Assembly: GCF_037975245.1 (NCBI RefSeq)
Contig: NC_092572.1
Span: forward strand, 7,827,501-7,891,500
Reading direction: 5' to 3'
DNA: 64,000 bases
Source of the DNA: Apostichopus japonicus
Taxonomy: Eukaryota > Echinodermata > Holothuroidea > Aspidochirotida > Stichopodidae
In this document: piece after piece, positions 11,243 to 23,100 of the stretch
Layout: each line of letters starts with the position of its first letter
Position numbering within the stretch: the stretch's first letter is position 1
The notes under the pieces: model-generated
Database searches by the model: none
What the model was told of the DNA's origin: nothing
The model's input: only the letters and a program-made list of their open reading frames with translations
Program-made: the position numbers and the translations under genes

Positions 11243-13378
11243 CTTCCATATAATTATAGCTTGGACTCGCAACGAGATACCTCAGTAAACATGTTATTGA
11301 AGCTCGGTACAGTTTTCAGACAAGCTATGCTCTAGTTGTTTGTTCGTTCTCTAAATCAGTGGATATTTGGATCACGAAGAGAATACTAAATAACAATTGT
11401 GAACCGGTTGTTCATTATTTAAAGGAACTATGTGGATAATGAAGTGCCCTTGACACAAGCCAAAAAAAGTTCTAGAAATCTTTTTCTTTACTAATTAAAT
11501 CTATACAGGTACTGATGAAGGCAAAATGGGCGTTTATTATTTTATCGTACCAATCCTCTTCACTATATCGACCTTGACGAGTTTACTTATGTTTTATAAA
11601 GTTCAAAGTACGTAAAAATATCTAAGTAATCTGAATTACTGAATTAGGAAAACAAACTACAAACTTTAAAACATCACTGAAAACGTACATATTTAATAGG
11701 GCAAACGAAGCTTCAAAAGTGATTTTCCACAAAATCTACAAAATTGAGACTATATTTGTATATCACGTGGCCAGTATAATATTTGGAAGATCATCAAATT
11801 GCTGGAGTGTCTATTCCCTGTCGCCCTTCTAGCAATTGGTAATCTTTCAAAGGAGCTGTTAGGCACGACTTGAGAATGTAAGTAGCTTGGCATTGTAGTC
11901 CATTGACTGAGATTAATTTCAAAATAAAAACAAAGTTTAAAGAGCAACCCTCTTCTATGAATTTTGTGTCCGAAAATAGTTAATAGCTATAAAATTGCTG
12001 AAAATTCAATCCGACTTTGACATGAATTCACCTCATCTTGATAAGCATTTCCAAAATGAATTAAAACTCAGTTTCTGAATAAGAATAAACATTCCTGTTG
12101 GGATTAAACAAGTATATATTTAAAAAAGAAGAGAAAATGTAAGGATATTTCATTTCTGCAAATTAAAAATAAAACAAACATAAAAGAAAAACAAACACAA
12201 AGATAAAACTTTAGTAAATTTAAAAAAATCAGGAGCATAACGTGATGTCCTTTTAATGTCTGCGCTGTGACAGAATTGGTATATGTCATTATATTTCACA
12301 CGCTGTATTTTTTTTTAGGGCTGAGATCGCAGAGGATGGGCACTACAGAGAGAACAAAGTAAGTCACTTCAACCTCCTTATCTGAGCATTAAACACATAT
12401 TCAAGTTAACATGAAGTGCCAAATGAAGTTATACTCAGCTATACTTAGCTCGTATAATTTTTACAATTTTGGGATTTGTGTCCAAATGTATGCTTCTTTC
12501 TTCACAGGAAGAGTAACATATTTTGTCTTCATATTATCGCATATCTAAGATTTATATTTTCTTTTCTCCGTTTGAAGTATCCGCATACTGAATTTTTCAT
12601 AAAGCCCATTTGTAATAGTCAATATTTAGTTAATTTAGTAAACCGCTGTTCTTTTGATGTTATTTCAAGCATGACAACAACAACATTTAAAACAATCAAC
12701 ATACCTGTGAGTGAAGAAGTACAATATGAATCTCCAGACGATATGGTTGGTGGTAAGTTCTGTTTTCTTTCTAAAACCTGCTGATTTATCAATTCCGTAC
12801 GATCAGAGTTGTGGGAAGTCGATGATAACTACAATTCATTGTAACAAAACTAAATTGATTACTAAGACAGATTTTGGAATAAAGAATGTTTATTAAATAT
12901 GTGTTGTAATGTCTAATATGCAATATTGGTAAATTCTTAATCTGTACACTTAGTACGCAAGATACTTTGGGTTTTGACTGCCGTCCCTAGACAAATAAAA
13001 AGGCAATATAGGGTACGAAAACAACCAATTGGTTGACAGTTCAGATGAGCTGTGTTTAAAACTGAGGTCACTGCTTCGACTACCGTTCTATCCATAAGTT
13101 TCTTTACTCTTTCCCATTTTCTTTTGGCTTTTCAAAGAGTTCTACTTCTATGGAGACAACACTGTGTTAAATCGAGGGGACATTATACTGACGAGCTCTA
13201 TACCTTGCACGGGACGCATGAAGAGATGTATAGCATCTACGAAAGGAAAAGATCGATCGCTTATTGTAGCAAATACTTTGTGTGGTATGTTAATGTTTGT
13301 TGCATAGCTTCCTGATTAATTCACTATACTCTAACTACTGTTTAATTAAGTATATATATGGCCTTTTGTACTTTTTAA

Positions 13379-13563
13379 GAAAAGGTCGCACAGGAAAGAA
13401 CCTGGGCACGAAAGCCAAACTACTGAACGACTGATCCGCTTCCAACCCCAGTCCCCTTGCATCGGGACTGTGACTACGTGATCATCGTCAGGTGTGCATC
13501 ACCATTCGCCTCGAGAGGGAACAGATACTACACATGATCTTAGTCAATAGGCCGAGAAGCATA
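13379..13563 (-). pseudogene. U2 snRNA-headed element (about 185 bp)
   Basis: Read on the minus strand from about 13,559, roughly 41 nt match the 5' end of U2 snRNA with about three mismatches, including the block around GTGTAGTATCTGTTC that pairs with intron branch points. The next ~140 nt do not resemble U2. Copy B lacks the element in the matching intron, so it was gained in copy A or lost from B. It may be a U-snRNA-derived SINE or a chimeric retro-copy. No U2 stem-loops III-IV are seen. Confidence 0.6.
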
Positions 13564-14879
13564 TAGGTTGTGTGTAATGTAAATGTTTGTTGCATAGCTT
13601 CCTGCTTACAAATTCTGCCTGCACTCAGCATAAGACTTGACTATGACAAGAAGCCGTTTGTTTGTGGGCTCCTCCAGTGTATCAGAAACAGCAGCGGGTG
13701 CTATATAAGTCATGAGATGGAATCTAGATGATACGTCCAACTTACTGCACACTTATCTTAAACGTTGTACACTTTTCAAGCAAGACGATCAGGTTTAATG
13801 GTTTAGCAGGTTAACGACAACAAATTTAAAGGTTGAAAACAACACATTATTTGTGAACACAATAACTGAAAGGTGGAAGGGGATGGGGGGGGGGGGCAGA
13901 TTTTCCCAGGCTGGGCCGTATTTTTATGTAAAGACCAGCGGTGAATGAAGGTTTTTTTTATTTTACTGAACTGAAATGGAACTCAGAGATATATATTCTG
14001 TTTTTGCAGATAACTCAGCAAACGAAGACTGGCTTCAAATCAGATTTCTGGCTGAACATCTCAGACATATTCCGAAGCACAGAAATGTAGTAGAAATTGT
14101 GGCGGCTGGCACAGTACAAAGTAGGCAATAAATTGTTTAAAATAGTTTACATAAAATATGCACCTGTCACTGAGATTTGCTTTATCAACAATGTCTTTTA
14201 TTTTTTTATTTGCTTCATGTTTGGAAACAAATTGAATTGCTCGATATAATATATTCTTGTTCCACTTTATGATCCAAAAACTGTAGTTCCTTACTACATT
14301 TACACGGAATACATCACAAATGGTACTTTAAGGGATGTCCTTTGTAAAGCGAAATACGACGATTTCTATTCCAAGACTATATACATGCAGGGACTAAGTA
14401 GATCTGCTTAATCGTCCAATGCCCTACGGATTGGATCATTTTTATTGGAACCTCTGAAGGCCCTATTCTTTCTTGAATCAATAGACGTGAGCAACAGTGT
14501 CATTTGTATCAATCAACTGACTATAGTAAAATGCATATGCGAATGGTTCTGACGTCGCTCCGAACTTGTATCTGTTTTGTGACATATCTAACCCAGAGAT
14601 TACAGTATGAGCTATCAATGATAAAATAAGTCTTTATGAAAAGTCCTAAGCACTTAAGCACACTAAAATACAAATTTATTTTACAGTGTGATCATCCTGC
14701 TATTTGTTCGAGAAAGGTTCCTTTAACACCTAACATGGTGTGCAAACTGTTCGACTTCAACTTGCGATCAGCTACCAAGAAAATGCTCTCAAATATCAAG
14801 CTTGAGGTGAGGAAAAAAACTGTTTTAGTTTACTTTTTTTTTGAATTGTGTAAAATGCAATGATGATCTAAGTTCTTTC

Positions 14880-15545
14880 AAATGTATAAAGCAGTACCAC
14901 AATATTTAACAAGAGGACAATCCATGAAATTACAGATCTCATCACCTCCGCACAATTTAGGGCAATTTGAAATTTGATCTACGTTAACCTTTGACCTCGA
15001 TCCTTTGCAACCACATAAGTACTATTAAAAAATGTGTCCAATATTCTCTACATAACTTGCGGTATGATAAGCATGTGATGACAAAACACGTTTTTACATC
15101 TGACCGATGACGTTACCAATCATGTATGCATGAGTTTCGATTGTCAGGGACAAAGTTTAGAATTGATTAGACCTGCAGTGTAGGTGGAGTCTGCGACACT
15201 TTTTTTTAACAATTTAGGCCAACTTGACCTTTGACCTCAATTGACCCTTGACCCTGACCCAAAAAGTATCCTAATTTAACATTTCTTCTCATCATTCGTT
15301 ACATATCGAGTGATTTAGTGCCGTTGACAAGCAGAAATATGGTTAAAACAATTTTTAGGGGTTTGTTTGACCTTTGACGTAAGACGCTTTCAATCTCTAA
15401 GACACGAGTTTACACTATCAGACATCTAGCAAACAAAACTGAACTTGATCAGACTTGCGGTCTATGAGGAGTTTAGACACACTCTTTTCCTCACTTAATC
15501 ACACTTATCCACGTACTGACATTTATGATAGGTAACAATGTCATA
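14880..15545 (+). repeat. Intronic dispersed repeat with TGACCTTTGACCT motifs
   Basis: The intron after kinase exon 10 holds two related ~280-bp units. Each carries a motif like TGACCTTTGACC, a CACGAGTTT/CATGAGTTT block and a CAGTGTAGGTGGAGTCTGCGA-type block. The same units occur at 56,340-57,005 in copy B. No ORF. Likely an old non-autonomous repeat; superfamily not recognised. Confidence 0.5.
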
Positions 15546-16599
15546 TCCCTATCCATCAAAGGTAGGGAGGTACGATAATGAATTTATTTATAAATGAACA
15601 TGCAATTGAATGTTTTATAAATTATCATAACATGTTTCTTACTGTTGTGAATTACATGAACGTGCTCAAAATTTGTAGGAAAACCTTCGTCTTCCATGGT
15701 TTGACCCGGAGACCATCTTCAAGAAATATTATGACCGAGAAAGTGATGTTTGGTCCTTTGCCGTTTTCATCTGGGAGATATTTTCTCAAGGTAAACGTTT
15801 TTGGTATTAAATTTGAAGTATACACTTCGAACGCAATAAACATAAAGATAGCTGTTTATTATAAATATAATATATTTTATGTTAAGTCTAATTCATGTAT
15901 TTTTCAAATTTATTTTTAATATTAACATGAAATGCAAATTACTCTTACTTTTAAGGAAGAGAGTATGAATACAACATATTGTATTCCCCATTTCCTTTAA
16001 GAGAAGCAATTAATGTACATGAGCAATGAATGTACTGTTAGAACATACATTAAAGGAAATAGTGTCTTGTAATTGTTTCTGTTTAACTCAAGGTACTTCT
16101 CCGTTTGATGGATTAGATATTATGAAGTTTGCTGCTCAGTCTTTACCAGTTCTCTCAAAGCCTGACTTATGTTCAGATTCTCTGTGAGTTATGTTCTGTT
16201 TAGTTGTTGGTTTGTTACTATTGGACTGTTGAATTATATTATATATTACTGAATATGAAAAATATACTTCACATGCTAAATGCCTTGTTTGGAATTTATC
16301 ATACCCTAAATATTGTTTACAATTATTTATTCTTAAGAGCAAATGTTGCTATAGAAACCGTTTTCATTTTTGGATTAAAATCACCCTGGAAATACATTAC
16401 GATGCATCAGTTTAATTCAATTATTTGAATTCATACCGATATTTGCTATATAAAAGTACAATGCAATTTTACATTCTCTGTAACATTGTATTCAATTTCA
16501 GATACACAATTAGTCTTGTTGAAGGTGGATCCTGCAGATCGAATTAGCCTCACAGCGTTAAAGACAAAGCTTTTTCAGCTAATAGAAAATATCGATTGA

Positions 16600-18558
16600 A
16601 AGTTATAAGTACAATATACCGTTCCGAATTTCAAGGCGCTTAGGACATAAATCCTTTTTTTTTTAATGAAAACACAGCTAGTGAAATGATGAGAGGTACA
16701 TAATACATGGACCTGATGAAATGGATTATTCGTCTTAAAGTTTTTTTGGTAATATCAGCTCTGTTCCTTTTTGCATCAGGTTAGTTGTGGTAAAGGACAG
16801 TTTTATGTAAAAAAGAGTTTACTTTGTTGCTGTAAGATGTATTTTCTGTCTTCACGTTTCCTTGTTCATTACCAGCATGTTCATACATATTGAAGAAGCT
16901 AATACTCTATTTTTTTTTTTTTTTTTAAAGTTCAGAGTAGGACTATATATCAGAAGATATGCTAAACTACAGCAACGCGGTCTTAAAGTGGTCGATATTC
17001 AGATGAGATTTACCCACGTCCGAGCTACCGCATTTTTTTCCCCATATTGCTACGATATTACATAGAACACTTATATCATGCAGGCAAGAGCAACAAAGGC
17101 TATCGAAAAAAAACTGCATATGAATAAATTATACTTGTCATTTGGTATTACCTCAAATTGCAGCAATCTGCTTGTATCAAGTCGTTTATACCTGTACATA
17201 AAACGTTAACACATGCGCAGTTCCCTGATCGTGTAATAAATACGTATAAGATGGAAAAATTGTAGTATTTCCGCAATGTATTCATCAATAAAAAAAATCG
17301 CTGACTATGTTAGATCAGTTGTTTAAACAATTTGCACAAGGCAATAATTCTGAGGAAAAAAATGTACAAAGCGCAACAATTGGCTAGTATGCAACAACTT
17401 TAATCATTGGAAATACAAAAGGTGTAACCACGTATGCCAATCTTGTTTAACATATTATCAGGCAGAGGGGAAATTAAAATAAGGAGGCAAGATTGTGTAA
17501 GGGGACACTTTTAAACACCGTTCTCACCCACTTTTCGTATCTCTATTAGTTAACTTTTAAGTTGAATTGAAGTAGCAATATCATTATTTTTATTTTAATA
17601 CGTAAAACACTTCTGTTCTATAAATATAGATACATTTCGTCGGTTGCGACCGTAGTTTGCACGTTTCCGTTCTCTGAATAAATCCAGGTTAATTACGGTC
17701 TGACTAGTTTTTAGACGGTCTATTTTTGTCATATTCACATAATAGTGATACATATTACAATAGCTGCAGCTGTGGAATTGAACCAGGCAGTTAAAAAAAA
17801 CAGTTGAGAAAAAATCAATAACATTAAGACAATTATTTACTTTGTTAACTAGTTATCATGTTATCAACTCAATTAGATGAATGTTAAATAGGAAATGAAG
17901 ATTAAAGTTATTCGATATTTACAATATTGATAGAATAAAGTATTAAAACAAACAGTTTTCATTATTCACTGTTAATGCGTATCATAAAGCAATCACTGTC
18001 AAATTTTGCACTTTTCGCACTTTTTGTTATTAACACAAACTATTGTTAACTACTGTTGTAAGCTGTGATAAAGATAAGGTTTATTTTATTGATAAATCGT
18101 TTATAATTGTCCAAAAAATCTAAGCGGTTGCTATTCTGGTTAACAGTGATAAACATTTCGTTAATACATTACCGAAAATTATTGAGCTATGAGCAATGTT
18201 TATCGGCCAATAATGTAGTTTTGATAATTAATAAGTATTTGACTTCCACTACAGAATTGTTACGTCATAAATATGCTTTAAATATAATTCTATTATGACT
18301 CTTTGATTAAATTTTGAAATATAATTTACCCGGCTTTAAAATATATGTATATCTACGTGAAGAATTACCGATATGTAACAAGATTGAAGAGATGAAACCG
18401 GAATGTGCAAATATAAAGACAAAATTTATAAGGTATTCGTCAAGACGCTAAAAACAACTTCAACCATTTCTATTAACGGATTGAATGTAATTTTTTTACT
18501 CGTGGTTTGGCAAAAGTCTTTCATATATATACACCTTTATATAATATACCTTTATTCA
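16600..18558. other. Gene-free region between convergent genes, copy A
   Basis: Lies between the 3' ends of the two convergent receptor genes. It is collinear with copy B from 58,067, where part of it was duplicated again (58,397-61,242). A patch at 16,930-17,060 has an open frame that is also readable at 60,138-60,387, but frames and stops differ between the three copies, so I do not call a gene. Confidence 0.5.
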
Positions 18559-19223
18559 GGCGTCAATCATGAGGGGGGGGGGGTAGGGGGACACGTGCCT
18601 CACTTTTTGAAGCGTGCATGGGGCACACAACATCAAATGCCCCCCTCCCCCGGTATAGTGACTGACTCGTGTAGGCGCTAGGATTATCAGGCTCATAATG
18701 ATTCGTGTATCTCATAAAAGGAGCTGAAACATTGTTATATGAGATGACTAGTTATTAATGTCTGATATGCGCATTCCCACCCCTCCCCCACCATCAACCT
18801 GTTGCAACAAGAAGTATGGACTTCATACCCAATATTGTGCAAACTTTAAGAATGTTTCCGACTATGGTTTAGGTTTAAAGTATATTGAAAATGATGAAGG
18901 CCCTAAGTAACACCCGCATGTTCTATAGATAATTTAAGTCTAATTCGTTTGTAATATGTGGTTATTGTTGAAATATATTTTGACTGACATATCAATTCAG
19001 GGACCAAACAGAAGCAGACATACATATTTCTGGATGTGAGTCAGCCCCTTGGGCCCCCGCCGGGGCTACTCCCCTGGACCACATCAGGTGCCCTCAGTCG
19101 GGCCCCTGGACCTCACTCGATAAAAGCTTTGCAAAAAGGCGCTCGCAGACGCCTTCAATGTTATCCATGTTAAGTCATTGATGCCCCCCCCCCCCTTACT
19201 TTTCAATTGGGATTGACGCCCTC
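18559..19223. mobile_element. Non-autonomous element with GGCGTCAATC inverted ends, copy A
   Basis: Inverted ends GGCGTCAATC on the left and GATTGACGCC on the right enclose about 660 bp without an ORF. Poly-G and poly-C runs sit just inside the ends. The copy-B counterpart (61,745-62,344) shows ends closer to CAGGGGTGTCAATC. A shared insertion, so older than the duplication. Superfamily not assigned. Confidence 0.55.
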
Positions 19224-19469
19224 TTTTATATTAATGAAACCCTTGATGTCTCTAATAGCTAAACAGTCATCAGTTAGTATTAAAAAGAAAGATCCATGCT
19301 GATTCATTTCCATTTAACATTCCATATCTGAAGGTTCTAGAAATAATACGACAGATCCACCAACAACATATAAAGTTCATTCAAGTTTTGTTTTTGAAGT
19401 TTTTCCTGTTCATAAAGTAATTCAAGTTGGTTGACCTAAAATGACCTCTTCATAAACAATATGTGCTCA

Positions 19470-19475
19470 TTTATT
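19470..19475 (-). promoter_or_regulatory. Possible poly(A) signal of the Ig-NACHT gene
   Basis: AATAAA on the minus strand about 158 nt downstream of the stop codon. It is not kept at the matching place in copy B, so support is weak. Confidence 0.3.
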
Positions 19476-19632
19476 GAATCCACATTCGTAGTAGGAAATT
19501 CATGAAACATTCGCTTGTGATATCTCCAGGATCGGTTGATTTCAAACAACTGTAGCAACGCTCACGAAGATTTTAAAAACTCCGGTATTTTGGAATTTGT
19601 TTGAGTACATATTATGACACATAAAAGACTGA

Positions 19633-20149
19633 TTACATTTCTTTTGGAAAAAATTCATCTTCCCATTTTCCTTTCTTTGGGTTGAATTTTGGTACACTCA
19701 TGTTAGAAGGCGATTTCTTCTTACATTTATATACTAAAAAGGTAGAGAAGAGAGAAGAAGCATAAGTTAATACAATGAACGCAACGATTCTTTGCTATAA
19801 AATATCAACTGCAAGAACTTATACAAAGTATGTTATTAGTATGAACAGCTCCACACATAAATGCACTTTATCGTGAACCGAAAATAACGAAATTTAATGG
19901 AGAGTTGGGTTAATACATATGTTAAAAGTGAGTGAGAAACATTTCATAAAAAATGGAAAAAAAAACGCAAAAACTGAACCAACTACCAATGTACACATAA
20001 TATTGTTTCTATATCTTGTTATTGTATGTTATCCAAAAAAATCGTATTCAAAATATCACTCACTTTTCATGTCCAATCCCTTCAAAGCTGATTCCACTGT
20101 CTGCTTGGCTGCTCCTTTTAATTCGTCCGGTACCAAACATTTTACGAAC
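19633..20149 (-). CDS. C-terminal exons of Ig-NACHT receptor
   Basis: Exon 20149-20064 (86 nt) encodes FVKCLVPDELKGAAKQTVES and on to GLDMK. Exon 19733-19633 (101 nt) encodes a basic tail with VPKFNPKKGKWE and the stop. Both recur in copy B with identical lengths (63,295-63,210 and 62,865-62,765) and open frames. An alternative end is a TGA a few bases beyond the first donor. Confidence 0.7.
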
Positions 20150-23100
20150 CTTCATTAGAGATTATAAAGAAATAAATGTAAAATAGTTAATGTATATCTA
20201 TATTTATAAAAAAATAAAAGTCATAATTTATCAACATAACGAAATATAACACTAATCACATCTTACAGATGATTATAACGTAGTTAATGTCAAACATTCT
20301 TACTGTAGGATTTCTGGACAATTTTTATTTGCAAGGCTGGTGATGATTGATACGAATTGGTCTTTGTTGATGCTCATTTCCAGAAATATCAGGATTTTTA
20401 GTGAGGGCATTGTTATTTCTTTAATAAAGTCAATCGCGCACTCTTCTCTGAAAGTCATTACTTTCACTCTCACCTGTTGAAAGACAAGTAATTAAAGAGA
20501 CGTTAACATTAAGAACGTCATATATTTCCATATTGAATAACCCAACCAACATCATAAATATGTAACAATTTCCACTAATTGAGGCATATCACATTAATAA
20601 GTGTCTTTACAGTTAACTGAAATGGATTTTAGTTAAAACAAAATGATCCATTAAATACCGGTACCGTATAGTATTTCAGGATTTTATATTTGTTTTATAC
20701 ATGTATCAGGTCATAGCAAAGGTAATATAAAGAACTCTCATTTTGTAGAGAAATATGTTAATTAGATATTATAATTATGGTGGGCAATCATCCGGTTGAT
20801 AAAACCAGCTTAGGAATCATTCAGACAAGTTGAACATACAAATTCAAAAGTGAAATAATCCATTTTTTTTCATAAAATAAATTGAATGGATTTCCACTAC
20901 TTACATCGGAAGCATTGCAAACATCGCAGAAATCTGTTAAAGCAACTCTGTGGCGTTTCCTGTCAAGATTAAATATGTTAATGATCATTTTGCTACCCAG
21001 TTTACCCGCTTCATCGTTCATGCCGTTGATAATTGTTCGTTTCTTCTCGAGATTACTCATTTCATAAATACAGTCGATCAAATTGTTCCACATTTTCTGT
21101 TCCTTCAGGAGAGATTTTACGGCTTTATCCAATCTAGCATGATCCATGCCGAACATAAACTGTAATAACCTGACCGTTGCATTGTCTGCACTCTTTTTTA
21201 TAAATTCATCTATCCACGCCCATTCTTTATCACATTCTGGCACATACTGAGCAGCTAGAAATTCCTGAAAGAATTCATGATAAAACATACTTCCAGCATA
21301 GGACGAAAAAGCAAGTTCTTCTATTTGACTTCCTCCGCTTCCTACCTTCTTTGAATACTTGAGAAACCCTACGGCTAAGGCAAGTTCGGTGTCTTTTTTC
21401 CCAAGTTTATTGTTCCAATATTCGCGTTTACCCAATGAAAGGCTCATTTTGTTTTCAAATGCTATTTTACCAAGTCTAGCTTCCAGACTCTTAATATCTT
21501 CTTGAATGGACTGATTATTAACTTTCTGCACGTATTGGGATTCCAAACAAGTTATCACTAATCTTAGTATTGTTGTCAGTTTGTTAACATTCACCTCTTT
21601 ATATTTCCCTGATGGATCTATTATTCTGCATGTAATTATATGAACAATCATAATCAGCAGAAGGGGTGTTTCAGAAAAATTCTGAGAAATTTCGTTTAAT
21701 TCCATACATTCAGTAACTTTTTTTGAAAGTATTTCTAAAGTATCACAAGCTTCCGGGTTCTGCCCGTCGTTTCGTGGAACAGTGTTATCTTTCTGCTCTG
21801 ATTCTCTTTGCTTTACCTCGTGATGAGCAGCGGGAATTAACATTATTGTTACATCATCCAACACCTCGTCAGCTTTAATGTTACTTTCATTTGCTTCATT
21901 TTTGCCATCTTCTGTAAAAATGTCCTCGTCTTTTTTTTCTTCGTTTTGAAATTTTTCCACATCAACTGTTTTGGTTTGCTCCGTTATGTCTTGTTCTTTC
22001 TCTTCCGAGGTTTGTTTATTTTCTCCGTTAAACTCATTTATGTTTTTATCATTCTTTTTCCTATTCATCGGATTTTCATACTTTACATTTTCGGCATTGT
22101 TACATCCTCCATCTGTCACCGGCCGGCTGTCGGTATTTGTCGTTTTTATTTCAATCGTCTCTTCGTTGTTTGAATCCGATTTGGTTTGTTGTGTGGCGTC
22201 TAACTTAGATTCTTTCATCTTTGATTCGGGGATCAAGGTGAGTTGGGGTATTGCTTGTGATTTAAAGTAATATTTGCAGGTTTTATGAATATACTCATTG
22301 ATTTGAGAATTACTGAAACCATTCAAATTTACCTTTGAATATGGTAGGGCAAATGACGCCTTCATGTCATCAACTTCACGGGACGTTACCCAAACTTTGA
22401 TCTTTTTAAACTTAACAGTGTTGATTTTATTTTCGAGTAAATTTTCGACCGTTAGATTAGCATCATTTTCACCCTCCTCTTGAAGGAGATTGACACGTTC
22501 TTCTTTATCGTTAGTAGGATTCTCAGGAGATGTATTGGTACTAATCGTAGACATCGATAGCTCATCAAGCCCATCTAAGAGTACTTGAAACTCAAAATTC
22601 ATAAATATTTTAACAATATCGTCTACCGTCAAATCGATTCCAGCAGGCATCATTTCTTTGACAAGTTCGGAAAGAATCATGGAGGGATCAACCTCTTTAA
22701 GGTGAATATATATTAGTATAGTTTCCCTGAATTTTTTCTTTTTGTCAGTTTTCGTTGATATTATCTTTGATACCCAATCGCTAACCAGGTGCTGAGTGTA
22801 GGTTGTTTTCCCGTAACCTAAGTCTGCTATAATGAAGACCCGATTATTATCGAAATTAAACTCCTGTGTAGACATAATGTCGCTAGCGTGATGGCTGACG
22901 TCACCGTTCACGTTAGTGAGGGTGCACTGGCATGTAGTGTAAAGGGCATGTATCGGTATTGGTTCACCCCACGGTAGCGGCTTGATGAAGCCAAATTTCC
23001 CGTAGTACTTCATTAGCCCCTCCACTAAAGTATTTCTCATCTCTAAAGAAAAAAATAAATATATTAATGACTATTATGACATTATAGCAAGGAATGTTTT

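Larger units (their letters stand above)
9486..16599 (+). pseudogene. Ig-Ig-TM receptor pseudokinase gene, copy A (13 exons, damaged)
   Basis: Thirteen exons read from paired splice sites: 9486-9540, 10201-10542, 10869-11219, 11509-11607, 12319-12358, 12670-12752, 13138-13284, 14010-14120, 14287-14486, 14687-14806, 15679-15790, 16093-16183 and 16502-16599. Adding the 5 nt lost from the last exon gives 1,854 nt, an ancestral protein of about 617 residues. Order: signal peptide, two Ig-like domains, transmembrane helix, short cytoplasmic exons with a VQYESP tyrosine motif, then a tyrosine-kinase-like domain. Kinase landmarks are LIVANTL (beta3 Lys replaced by Asn), YIYTEY hinge, HPAICSRKV in place of HRDLAARNV, DFN in place of DFG, and SDVWSF. 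Three lesions: the donor after Ig2 reads CAG-ATAATA instead of copy B's CAG-GTAATC; TAA at 14,409-14,411 in exon 9; a 5-nt deletion shifts exon 13 to a stop at 16,545-16,547. Exons 1-3 could still give a secreted two-Ig protein. Confidence 0.8.

Noticed and set aside
21946-22270. Plus-strand ORFs of 75 and 99 codons
   Set aside because: Antisense of the lysine/glutamate-rich NACHT insert, which yields phenylalanine-rich false ORFs.
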